12,809 nucleotides of DNA. It comes from CBFDBT01 sp965603115 (GTDB taxonomy: Bacteria; Pseudomonadota; Alphaproteobacteria; Sphingomonadales; Kordiimonadaceae). The DNA lies in NCBI GenBank assembly GCA_965603115.1, contig CBFDBT010000059.1, forward strand, positions 1 through 12,809. The letters run 5' to 3'. The position numbers were made by a program, and so were the translations under genes. Positions 1 to 7,025 of the stretch are shown here, piece by piece (within the stretch, counting starts at the first letter, position 1; every line of letters starts with the position of its first letter). The notes beneath the pieces were generated by a model that saw nothing but the letters and a program-made list of their open reading frames with translations, was not told the origin of the DNA and ran no database searches.

Positions 1-192
1 TTCTGTATCAACACGGTCAACGATAGGCCAGCCCCCTGGCGTACATTCCCATATACCCACCTCAACACCGTTATCATCATAAAGAAGCTTTAAGGATGTT
101 TGCGGGTTTCCTTTATCAAAACCCTCGCGCGGACCTGATGCTTCTAGAACGGCATCAACGGCAGTAGCTACTGACGGTATATTATTGATCAT
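1..192 (-). CDS. Cupin-domain small protein, N-terminal 64 residues (runs off left edge)
   Basis: An open frame on the minus strand starts at an ATG (190-192) behind a good ribosome-binding site (AAGGAA, 8 nt upstream) and stays open to the window edge. The visible 64 residues end just where the metal-binding beta-barrel should begin. A W-E-C-T-P-G motif at residues 48-53 lies at exactly the same residue numbers as W-E-C-E-P-G in the complete 114-residue cupin at 4910-5254, so the two are collinear paralogues. By that likeness this is a DUF861/Cupin_3-type (EutQ or ureidoglycine-hydrolase-like) single-domain cupin, probably cytoplasmic, of unknown reaction. It is transcribed divergently from the FAD-oxidoreductase operon and shares its regulatory region. 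The C-terminal half, with the metal ligands, is not visible. Confidence 0.72.
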   Translation of the reverse strand, partial: MINNIPSVATAVDAVLEASGPREGFDKGNPQTSLKLLYDDNGVEVGIWECTPGGWPIVDRVDTE

Positions 193-231
193 ACTCTTGG
201 TTCCTTAATCTTCGACGTAACTACGCCTCAT

Positions 232-261
232 TTGAGTTTATAGTATTTCTACCATTATGGT
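232..261 (+). promoter_or_regulatory. Candidate sigma-70-like promoter of the plus-strand operon
   Basis: TTGAGT at 232-237 and TATGGT at 256-261 are 18 bp apart and make a moderate match to -35/-10 elements. Transcription would start near 268, which puts the inverted-repeat structure at 303-405 inside the 5' leader of the first FAD oxidoreductase. The -10 element lies within a palindrome (250-262), as expected for a repressor-controlled promoter. A TATAAA at 272-277 is an alternative -10 but has no good -35. This is pattern matching only. Confidence 0.3.
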
Positions 262-262
262 A
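250..262. promoter_or_regulatory. Palindromic operator-like site
   Basis: TACCATTATGGTA is a perfect palindrome with 6-bp arms around a central T. It lies in the divergent intergenic region between the left cupin and the plus-strand operon, over the candidate -10 element. Short, AT-centred palindromes of this size are typical operators for dimeric regulators such as the GntR/FCD protein at 11373-12119. That pairing is a guess from proximity. I saw no second copy in the other intergenic gaps. Confidence 0.4.
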
Positions 263-302
263 TTTAGGGGATATAAAAGACCGGATAGCATGGATTGCTC
301 TA

Positions 303-405
303 CCTCGCGGGACCGTTTGGAAATTATAGAGGATGTAATCTTAACGCCAAACAAGAAATACCTTTGTCTATAAGCTGCAAAGTTATTACCATCGGTCCCG
401 CGAGG
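303..405 (+). promoter_or_regulatory. Perfect 13-bp inverted repeat closing a possible three-way-junction RNA leader
   Basis: CCTCGCGGGACCG at 303-315 is perfectly complementary to CGGTCCCGCGAGG at 393-405, with 77 nt between. The enclosed segment contains two more possible stems: GTTTGG (315-320) with CCAAAC (347-352), and CTTTG (362-366) with CAAAG (378-382). The two inner loops contain complementary hexamers, TTATAG (324-329) and CTATAA (368-373), which could form a loop-loop contact. The arms are GC-rich in an otherwise AT-rich intergenic region. The element ends 88 nt before the first FAD-oxidoreductase start, so it would lie in that gene's 5' UTR. I do not recognise it as a known riboswitch class. 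It could instead be two DNA sites for one regulator. Confidence 0.42.
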
Positions 406-493
406 AAGACAGAAACTGGTTTTGTGACCTCTACTGTGCGATATACATGGCTGAATTTAATGGCCGGGGAATAGATTCCGAGAATGGACAAAT

Positions 494-2035
494 ATGAAAG
501 ATTACGACACGATTGTCATAGGCGCAGGCCATAACGGTCTTATTTGTGCGAATTACTTAGCCAAAAGCGGCAAAAAAGTGCTGGTCTTAGAAGCCTCAGA
601 TACCGTTGGTGGCTTGGCAGCGACACGCGAATTTCACCCTGACTTTAAAGTCTCAGTTGCGCATTCCGTTAGCCAGTTTTCAACTAAAATCGCCCGCGAC
701 CTAGATCTGGCATCTCATGGGTATAAAATCGGCGACGCCATGACAACCATGGGGCTGGATGAAGCTGGTAATCATGTGAGTGTTATAGGCGATACTGCCA
801 GCGGTGTGAGCGATGAGGATACTGCCGCATTTACCAACTACCGCAAAATGATGAAGCTCTACGCTAAAACCTTGAAACCCTTTAGCCTTAAAACCATTCC
901 TCGCATTGGCTATAATAGTCTTGGCGACATTATAACCTACGCTAAAATGGGGCTTAAAATGCGCATGCTTGGAAAGCATGATATGCGCGAATTACTACGC
1001 GTTATCGCCCTGCCAGCCCGCGACTTGATGGATGAAAATTTTGACAATCCACTCTTAAAGGCCATGTTGAGCTGGGATGGCTTGATCGGCTCTAAAATGG
1101 CACCGCGCTCGCCTAACCATACAGTTCTTACCATGCTCTACCGCATGATTGGTGATCTGGAAGGTGACCATGCGATACCAGAAGGTGGCATTGAAGGATT
1201 GATATCAGCCCTTACAGCGGCTGCCAAATCAGCGGGAGTGGAGATTAGAACCAGCACGCCTGTTGAGCGCATTCAAATAGAAGGCGATGAAAATGGCTTG
1301 AAAGCTACCGGCGTTTTACTGGCTGGTGGTGAAGTTATAACTGCCGACAAAATTGTCTCGGCTGCGGACCCCAAACGCACCTTTTTAAACTTGGTGGGTG
1401 TCCAAAATTTAGAAATAGAATTTACCAATAGAATAAATCGTCTGCGCTCTGAAGGCTATGTCGCCAAGTTGCATCTAGCACTCTCGGGGCTTCCTAAGTT
1501 TAAGGGCATAGATAGACCTGACGGACGCATGATCATCGCACCGGAAATGGATGCCATTGAATTTGCTTACGATGATGCAAAATATGGTGAAAGCTCAAAG
1601 AGCCCTGTGATGGAAATTGTCATTCCAAGTCTGCGGGATGCCTCCATGGCCCCCGATGGTCAGCATGTGCTATCGGCCCATGTGATGTATGTGCCCCACG
1701 ACCTTAAGGGCGGATGGAGCGACAAAGCCCGCAATGAGTTATGCGAGCGCGTCATTGATACCATCGCGCGCTATGCACCAGATATTCGCAAGCACATCAT
1801 CAAAAGCGAATTGCTAACGCCAGACGACATTGCCGAAAGCCACAATGTCACCGGCGGCCACTGGCATCACGGTGAATTGTCGCTTGATCAGATGATGATG
1901 ATGCGCCCCACTTATGAAGCCGCACAATATGCGACGCCGATACCGGGGCTTTACCTGGCAAGTGCTGGCACCCACCCTGGGGGTGGACTGATGGGTGGTG
2001 CGGGTCACAATGCAGCGCATGAGGTGCTGAAATGA
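494..2035 (+). CDS. PYROXD2/CrtI-like FAD-dependent oxidoreductase (paralogue 1)
   Basis: This 513-residue flavoprotein belongs to the phytoene-desaturase-like branch that includes human PYROXD2 (COG1233-type). The N-terminal Rossmann FAD site is visible as GAGHNG at residues 10-15, followed by an acidic strand end (VLVLEA) and the GG of VGG. The C-terminal FAD-contact region contains HPGGG at 494-498 followed by a GxNAA-like helix. No signal peptide is seen, so it is likely cytoplasmic. Known members remove hydride or desaturate their substrates; the substrate here is unknown. It is about 25 residues shorter than its two paralogues in this locus. It also differs at conserved places: HWHHGELSLDQMMMM (from residue 456) where the others have NIFQGEL or ICHGRL. 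The ribosome-binding site is weak (GGA at 486-488), but no in-frame upstream start exists. The stop overlaps the next start (ATGA), which implies translational coupling. Confidence 0.88.
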   Translation: MKDYDTIVIGAGHNGLICANYLAKSGKKVLVLEASDTVGGLAATREFHPDFKVSVAHSVSQFSTKIARDLDLASHGYKIGDAMTTMGLDEAGNHVSVIGDTASGVSDEDTAAFTNYRKMMKLYAKTLKPFSLKTIPRIGYNSLGDIITYAKMGLKMRMLGKHDMRELLRVIALPARDLMDENFDNPLLKAMLSWDGLIGSKMAPRSPNHTVLTMLYRMIGDLEGDHAIPEGGIEGLISALTAAAKSAGVEIRTSTPVERIQIEGDENGLKATGVLLAGGEVITADKIVSAADPKRTFLNLVGVQNLEIEFTNRINRLRSEGYVAKLHLALSGLPKFKGIDRPDGRMIIAPEMDAIEFAYDDAKYGESSKSPVMEIVIPSLRDASMAPDGQHVLSAHVMYVPHDLKGGWSDKARNELCERVIDTIARYAPDIRKHIIKSELLTPDDIAESHNVTGGHWHHGELSLDQMMMMRPTYEAAQYATPIPGLYLASAGTHPGGGLMGGAGHNAAHEVLK

Positions 2036-3654
2036 AAAAATATGACGCAATAATAATTGGTGCTGGGCACAACGGGCTAACTAATGCGACTTATCTAGCG
2101 AAAGCCGGACTAGACGTGCTGGTAGTGGAAAAAAATGATTATATCGGCGGTGCCGCTGTATCACGGGAGCTGGAAGAAGGCTTTACCTATTCAAACTGCT
2201 CTTACGTTTGCTCCATGATGCGCCAATCTATCCACCGCGACCTTGACCTCACCCGTCATGGTCTGGTGTTGGTGCCCTATCTAGGCACAGTGGGCTTTGG
2301 TAAAAATGGCCGCACGATGATTGGCTATAACAATCATGAAGCTGGGTACAATCATATCAGAAATGACCTTTCGCCGCATGACGCAGATGCGATGATGCGT
2401 TTCGAGACCGATCTTGCTCGCTACGCACAGCTTATTCGCAAAACTCTGCTGCGCACACCGCCCGACCCTACTTCCTTTAAGCCTCGTGACATCAAGGAAC
2501 TGCTGTTTCTTGCCAAACAATTTTGGGACATGGGTGAAAAAGAGATTTATGAATATGTCCGCTTTTTTACAATGAGTGCGGCGGATTTTCTTGATGATTA
2601 TTTCGAAGACGAACTTGTAAAAGCCACGATGGCAAGCCCGAGCATTATCGGCACGGCGCTTGGCGTCTATTCTCCAGGGTCTGCCTATATTTTGCTACAT
2701 CATGTGATGGGGGATGTAGATGGAAATATAGGCGCCTGGGGTCTAGCACGCGGTGGCATGGGCGCTATCTCGGGTGCGATCGCCAGTGCACTGGATGAAG
2801 CTGGTGGCACCGTGCGAACCAACGCAGGTGTAGAACGCGTTCTTGTTAAAAACAAGAAGGCCGTTGGTGTTCTGCTTGAAAATGGTGAAGAACTATATTC
2901 CAAGATCGTTGTCTCCAACCTTGATGCCAAACGCACCTTTACCAAAGTTATGGATAGGGATGACTTGCCTCCGGGTATTTTTGAAAAGGCTGATAATTTC
3001 AAAATTCGCGGTTCTTCGGGAAAAGTGAATATCGCCCTTTCCGGCCTGCCAAAGTTCAAAGGTCTGCCGGATAATAAATATATTAATCGTGGCGGTCAGG
3101 TGTTTAGTGACTCAATGGAAACTATGGAGCGGGCCTATGACTGCTGGAAACGCGGTACATGGTCAGACGATCCTTTCATCGAATCTGTTATCCCGTCAGC
3201 GTGGGATCCCACCGTTGCGCCTCCGGGTCAGCACTGGATGTCTAATTTTATTCAATATGGCCCGGCTGAGCTTGCTGATGGGCCGTGGACGCCAGAAAAA
3301 CGTGATGCATTTGGTCAAACCGTTGTCGATAAAATCGAACGGCATGCCCCGGGTTTCAAAGACCTGATACTGCATATGGAAATTCGCACGCCGCATGAGA
3401 TCGAAAATGAAATTGGTCTCACCGAAGGTAATATTTTCCAAGGCGAACTGACGATTGACCAACTGCTATTTAACCGGCCTTTCCCGGGCTACGCGCAATA
3501 TCGCATGCCTATCAAAAATATGTATATGTGTGGCTCATCAACCCACCCGGGCGGCGGTGTCTCATCGGCTTGTGGTGCAAACGCAGCCCGCGAGATATTG
3601 ATTGATCTCAAGCGGACCAATACCGTGCCGGAGGATGATTTCTATGACGAGTAA
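2032..3654 (+). CDS. PYROXD2/CrtI-like FAD-dependent oxidoreductase (paralogue 2)
   Basis: This is a 540-residue flavoprotein of the same family as its upstream neighbour. GAGHNG at residues 10-15 is the dinucleotide-binding loop, and IGGAAVS follows the first beta-alpha-beta unit. The C-terminus has the PYROXD2-type block GNIFQGELTIDQL (from 466), then CGSSTHPGGG at 500-509 and a GANAA helix, which contact the flavin. It is closer in length and in this block to the paralogue at 5390 than to the one at 494. It starts inside the stop of the upstream gene (4-bp overlap) and overlaps the following GcvT-like gene by 11 bp. The three are therefore probably made in fixed ratio and may act in one complex or one step. 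The likely role is oxidation (dehydrogenation or desaturation) of an amine-type substrate, inferred from context. Confidence 0.9.
   Translation: MKKYDAIIIGAGHNGLTNATYLAKAGLDVLVVEKNDYIGGAAVSRELEEGFTYSNCSYVCSMMRQSIHRDLDLTRHGLVLVPYLGTVGFGKNGRTMIGYNNHEAGYNHIRNDLSPHDADAMMRFETDLARYAQLIRKTLLRTPPDPTSFKPRDIKELLFLAKQFWDMGEKEIYEYVRFFTMSAADFLDDYFEDELVKATMASPSIIGTALGVYSPGSAYILLHHVMGDVDGNIGAWGLARGGMGAISGAIASALDEAGGTVRTNAGVERVLVKNKKAVGVLLENGEELYSKIVVSNLDAKRTFTKVMDRDDLPPGIFEKADNFKIRGSSGKVNIALSGLPKFKGLPDNKYINRGGQVFSDSMETMERAYDCWKRGTWSDDPFIESVIPSAWDPTVAPPGQHWMSNFIQYGPAELADGPWTPEKRDAFGQTVVDKIERHAPGFKDLILHMEIRTPHEIENEIGLTEGNIFQGELTIDQLLFNRPFPGYAQYRMPIKNMYMCGSSTHPGGGVSSACGANAAREILIDLKRTNTVPEDDFYDE
3630..3635 (+). 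promoter_or_regulatory. Strong ribosome-binding site that fixes the GcvT-like start
   Basis: GGAGGA lies inside the end of the upstream FAD-oxidoreductase gene, 8 nt before the ATG at 3644. This favours 3644 over the in-frame ATGs at 3602, 3635 and 3662. Confidence 0.75.
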
Positions 3655-4858
3655 GGCAAATATGAAGAGCGTCGACCCTTACGCAGGTGAGCGCCCAAAA
3701 CAGACGCATTTTCACCCTAGACAGGCGCCTCTAAACTTTCAGAATGCTTGGATAGTTTGGAATGGTTATCAGTTCGCTGAACAGTATTTTGATGCGACAT
3801 ATGAATATTTCTGCATTCGCAACACTTGCGGTACCTATGATATATGCCCGATGCAGAAGTATGAAATTTCTGGCCCTGACGCCGAAGCCATGCTCAACCG
3901 TATGGTCACCCGGGATATAAGTAAGCTTAAAGAAAACCGGGTAACCTATGTCTGCTGGTGTACAGACGAAGGTCGCATGATTGACGACGGTACAATATTC
4001 AAACTCGGGCCCGATAAATTCATGCTGACCTGTGGAAGCCCAAGCCTTGCGTGGCTCAGGAAAAGCACATTTGGTTATGATGATGTCAAGATTGTGGATT
4101 TATCAGATGACGTTGCCTCCCTTGGCCTACAAGGGCCAACAAGCTGTGAAGTGCTGAAAAAGATGGGGCTCGACGGAATTGAAACCCTAAAGCCTTTTGG
4201 CATCATGCATTTTCCATTTGGTGGCGGAGACCTCATGGTATCGCGTACTGGCTTTACCGGTGATCTGGGCTATGAGCTCTGGATCAAGGGTGACCTCGCG
4301 CTTGATATGTGGGACGCACTTTATGAAGCCGGTGAAGACTATGGCATTCAGCCTTTCGGGGAAACAGCGACCAATATGGCCCGCATGGAAGCCGGTTTCA
4401 TCATGCCGCTCCTTGAATTTAATGAAGCGCTGAAAACCGTGCACTTTGAGCATGATCATACACCGTTTGAACTTAATCTCGGCTGGCTGGTCGACTTCAA
4501 AAAACCTCATTTCAATGGCCGCAATGCGCTCTTGAAAGAAAAGAAGGACGGCCCAGAATATACGCTGACCAAGATCGATATTGAAGGCAATAAGCCTGCA
4601 GAAGGCGCTTATCTATATGCTGATAAAGGCCTGAAAAAACACATCGGCCATATTACATCCACGATGTGGTCACCGGTGGTCAAGGCTAATATCGCTCTTG
4701 CCATGATCAAGACCAAAGACTTGAAAGGTGACATCTACGCTGAGATTTATTATGCCAAAGAAATGCGTCAGTATATTAAGGTCGCTAAATGTAAAGCGCA
4801 GAACAAACCTTTTTGGGCACCAGCACGCGCAAAGGCAACGCCGCCGCATCCCTATTGA
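3644..4858 (+). CDS. GcvT/DmdA-family tetrahydrofolate-dependent aminomethyltransferase or demethylase
   Basis: With the start at 3644 (ideal ribosome-binding site, GGAGGA, 8 nt upstream) the protein has 404 residues, the usual size for a free-standing GcvT-family enzyme. Family features appear in order. DEGRMIDDG at 108-116 covers the catalytic-aspartate region of GcvT (Asp114/115). RTGFTGDLGYELW at 201-213 and ARMEAG at 246-251 are folate-site signatures. LGWLVDFKKPHFNGR at 279-293 opens the C-terminal barrel domain. Characterised relatives move a methyl or methylene group to tetrahydrofolate: GcvT in glycine cleavage, DmdA on DMSP, LigM on methoxy-aromatics, and the C-terminal domain of dimethylglycine and sarcosine dehydrogenases. 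No other glycine-cleavage gene is nearby, so a substrate-specific demethylase role fits better than GcvT itself. Its 11-bp overlap with the upstream flavoprotein gene suggests a partnership like that of the fused FAD-folate dehydrogenases. Confidence 0.88.
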   Translation: MTSKANMKSVDPYAGERPKQTHFHPRQAPLNFQNAWIVWNGYQFAEQYFDATYEYFCIRNTCGTYDICPMQKYEISGPDAEAMLNRMVTRDISKLKENRVTYVCWCTDEGRMIDDGTIFKLGPDKFMLTCGSPSLAWLRKSTFGYDDVKIVDLSDDVASLGLQGPTSCEVLKKMGLDGIETLKPFGIMHFPFGGGDLMVSRTGFTGDLGYELWIKGDLALDMWDALYEAGEDYGIQPFGETATNMARMEAGFIMPLLEFNEALKTVHFEHDHTPFELNLGWLVDFKKPHFNGRNALLKEKKDGPEYTLTKIDIEGNKPAEGAYLYADKGLKKHIGHITSTMWSPVVKANIALAMIKTKDLKGDIYAEIYYAKEMRQYIKVAKCKAQNKPFWAPARAKATPPHPY

Positions 4859-4909
4859 TATTGAACATCACCAGATAAAAAGTCTTAACTAATTACAGGA
4901 AGAAAAATT

Positions 4910-5254
4910 ATGCCAGAAATTAGCATCCAAAAACAATGTGCCGCACTGACAGACTTAGTTGACGCAGAAACTTTCGGTGAACCTATTGGGGCCTCGTCAA
5001 AACAAACCGATAGTGGATTTTTTGAAGAAGACAATATTGTAGCAGGCACATGGGAATGCGAGCCCGGCAAAATGCAGCTTGATCTGGATATTATGGAATT
5101 TTGTCACCTTCTCAAGGGCCACTGGATTTTAACGTCAGAATCTGGTCAGGTTACCGAGATTAAAGCTGGCGATAGCTGGATATTTCCTCGTGGCTGGAAG
5201 GGCACATCTGAAGTGGTGGAGACAGTCCGCAAGGTCTATTTCATAATCAGTTAA
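4910..5254 (+). CDS. Small cupin-fold protein (DUF861/Cupin_3 type)
   Basis: This is a complete 114-residue single-domain cupin with a clear ribosome-binding site (AGGAAG, 7 nt upstream of ATG). Residues 58-72 (centred on E63 and H66) correspond to the first cupin motif. AGDSWIFPRGWKG (86-98) is the second motif, with the G-D, P-x-G-W pattern typical of EutQ or ureidoglycine-hydrolase-like cupins. The metal set looks reduced compared with classical HxH cupins, which is usual for this subfamily. WECEPG at 48-53 matches WECTPG at the same residues of the truncated cupin at the left edge. It lies 51 bp behind the GcvT-like gene and is probably the last gene of the first sub-operon. The reaction is unknown. 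A lyase, hydrolase or ligand-sensing role are all possible. Confidence 0.82.
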   Translation: MPEISIQKQCAALTDLVDAETFGEPIGASSKQTDSGFFEEDNIVAGTWECEPGKMQLDLDIMEFCHLLKGHWILTSESGQVTEIKAGDSWIFPRGWKGTSEVVETVRKVYFIIS

Positions 5255-5389
5255 TATAGTGTGGACGCCGTGTCATTAAAAGCAAACATTGTGATACAGC
5301 CTGCCAGAATTCTATGGTAATGAGCCCTACATAGTTTAAGGTCAAATGTCTTATTACTTCTCAGCAAATACAGGACTAGGAATTTTACT
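5255..5389 (+). other. 135-bp intergenic gap, possible internal promoter
   Basis: This is the widest gap within the plus-strand block, where neighbouring gaps are -11 to 51 bp. It holds an imperfect stem, CTATGGTA (5312-5319) against TACATAG (5328-5334) with one bulged base. No T-tract follows, so it is not a convincing terminator. TTGTGA (5289-5294) and TATGGT (5313-5318) are 18 bp apart and could serve as a weak promoter. Ribosome-binding sequence TAGGAA (5377-5382) serves the next gene. Nothing here looks coding. Confidence 0.3.
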
Positions 5390-7006
5390 ATGGGAAAAAC
5401 AAACTTTGATGCCATTGTCATCGGTGGCGGGCACAATGGCCTTACAACAGCAAATTATCTAGCAATGGATGGGCTGAAGGTTTGTGTTCTCGAACAGCGT
5501 CATATTGTCGGTGGCGCTGCTGTCAGTGAAGAGTTTCACCCTGGGTTTCGTAATTCTATTGCCTCCTATGTTGTAAGCTTGTTGCGCCAAGAAGTTGTCG
5601 AAGAACTTGAGCTTAAAAAGCATGGCTACCAACCCATACTCCTGAAAAATTCCTTTTATCCCGATTCAAAAGGCGACTATTTGCTGCTGACCCATGAGGG
5701 CGATCACGACAAAAAGCAATATGAGAAATTTTCAGATACTGATTATGCCTCAATGGCTGCTTTTGAAGACATCATAGACAAAGTTGGCGCGATTATATCC
5801 ACACAGTGGCTCAAAGAACCGCCCAAACTTTACGGAGGCGGACTGACGGATTTGATAACGAGTGCCAAGCTCGGCATAGATGTTTATAAGCTTGATGATG
5901 ATACCCGCTATCGACTGGTGCAATTTTTCATCGGCGCGCCAGACTCTATCATTGAGCGTTGGTTTGATAGCGACAAGGTGAAAGCCATGGTCGCAAGCCA
6001 CTGTATGCCCGCCAACTATACTTCCCTCTTTCATCCCGGCAGTAGTTTGGCGATGCTGCATCACGCTGTTGGAGAAATTGAAGGCCGCAGAGGGGCGTGG
6101 GGACTTGTTAAAGGCGGCATGGGTGCCATCACCCAAGCCATGGCCGCATCAGCCATTGAAAAAGGCGTTGTCATTCGAACCGAGGCACCCGTTGAAAAGA
6201 TATTGACCAAAGATGGTGTCGCCTGCGGTGTACGCCTTAAAGGCGGCGAGACGATAGATGCAAAAATTATCGCAGCCAATACGGACCCGAAACGAACCTT
6301 TATCACGCTATTAGGTGAGGAACATTTACCCAAAGCCTTTGCCGAAGACATAAAGGTCTTTCGCCAAGAATCCGCATCTCTACGCATGAACCTTGCACTC
6401 AGCGGCTTGCCGGAGTTTGCCTGCCTGCCAAACCCAAAAACGGGAGACAAGATCGGCGCGCATCATCGCAGCAGCATCTCAATCATTGAAAGCAAAGATC
6501 ATCTTGAGCAAGCTTACCGCTCATCTCGTGCAGGTATTCCAGCCAACCCGCCAATCATTGAAGCCATTATTCCGAGCACGATGGATGATAGCCTGACCGA
6601 TGAGCCCGGAACCCATGTCATGAGCTTGCTGTGCAAATATATGCCATATGATCTAGCGGACGGAAAGAACTGGGACGACGAAAAAGAAAAAGTCGTCGAA
6701 GATATTCTTGGCTATTTGACGAAATTTATTCCAAACTTGCCAGATATTCTGGTGGCGCACCAATGTCTCACACCGCTGGACTTAGAGCGCATGTTTGGCA
6801 TGACACGCGGAGATATTTGTCATGGTCGCCTAGAGCCAGATCAACTCTTTAGTATGCGTCCTCACCCGGATGCGGCACAATATGCTACACCGGTTAAGGG
6901 CTTGTATCTTTGTGGTTCTGGCGCTCACCCTGGAGGGGGTGTTACGGGCGCACCGGGTCGCAATGCTGCAAAACGTATTTTGAAGGATGCTAAAAAACTC
7001 AAATAA
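5390..7006 (+). CDS. PYROXD2/CrtI-like FAD-dependent oxidoreductase (paralogue 3)
   Basis: This 538-residue flavoprotein has GGGHNG at residues 12-17 as the FAD-binding loop, VGGAAVS after the first Rossmann unit, and CGSGAHPGGG at 508-517 followed by GRNAA, the C-terminal flavin contact. It is a paralogue of the two genes at 494 and 2032. The GDICHGRLEPDQL block takes the place of the PYROXD2 GNIFHG-type block. Unlike the first two, it is not translationally coupled to its upstream neighbour but has its own leader and a normal ribosome-binding site (TAGGAA, 7 nt upstream). It may catalyse a different oxidation step of the same pathway. It is followed closely (19 bp) by the MFS transporter, which suggests co-transcription. 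No signal peptide is seen, so it is likely cytoplasmic. Confidence 0.9.
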   Translation: MGKTNFDAIVIGGGHNGLTTANYLAMDGLKVCVLEQRHIVGGAAVSEEFHPGFRNSIASYVVSLLRQEVVEELELKKHGYQPILLKNSFYPDSKGDYLLLTHEGDHDKKQYEKFSDTDYASMAAFEDIIDKVGAIISTQWLKEPPKLYGGGLTDLITSAKLGIDVYKLDDDTRYRLVQFFIGAPDSIIERWFDSDKVKAMVASHCMPANYTSLFHPGSSLAMLHHAVGEIEGRRGAWGLVKGGMGAITQAMAASAIEKGVVIRTEAPVEKILTKDGVACGVRLKGGETIDAKIIAANTDPKRTFITLLGEEHLPKAFAEDIKVFRQESASLRMNLALSGLPEFACLPNPKTGDKIGAHHRSSISIIESKDHLEQAYRSSRAGIPANPPIIEAIIPSTMDDSLTDEPGTHVMSLLCKYMPYDLADGKNWDDEKEKVVEDILGYLTKFIPNLPDILVAHQCLTPLDLERMFGMTRGDICHGRLEPDQLFSMRPHPDAAQYATPVKGLYLCGSGAHPGGGVTGAPGRNAAKRILKDAKKLK

Positions 7007-7013
7007 TAATCCT

Positions 7014-7020
7014 AGGGGGG
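7014..7020 (+). promoter_or_regulatory. Ribosome-binding site that fixes the MFS transporter start
   Basis: AGGGGGG ends 5 nt before the ATG at 7026. An in-frame ATG at 6987 lies inside the preceding gene and has no comparable signal. Confidence 0.6.
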
Positions 7021-7025
7021 ATGTA

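Noticed and set aside
303..405. Miniature transposable element (MITE) with 13-bp terminal inverted repeats
   Set aside because: No target-site duplication flanks the arms beyond a single shared base, no second copy is seen in the window, and the position in a leader with inner stems fits a regulatory element better.
1892..1903. ATG trinucleotide repeat (four units) as a possible phase-variation tract
   Set aside because: Units of three cannot shift the frame, and four units are too few to suggest slippage; it simply encodes four Met residues.
3644..4858. Glycine-cleavage T protein (gcvT) itself
   Set aside because: No gcvH or gcvP gene is nearby, the protein is coupled to flavoproteins, and its glycine-cleavage-type motifs are modified (RTGFTGDLGYELW, RMIDDG).
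5312..5334. Rho-independent terminator after the second cupin
   Set aside because: The stem has a bulge and an AT-rich base, and no run of T residues follows.
494..7006. Carotenoid biosynthesis cluster, since the flavoproteins resemble phytoene desaturases
   Set aside because: No phytoene synthase, cyclase or other crt gene is present, the C-terminal motifs are of PYROXD2 type, and the neighbours are catabolic and transport genes.
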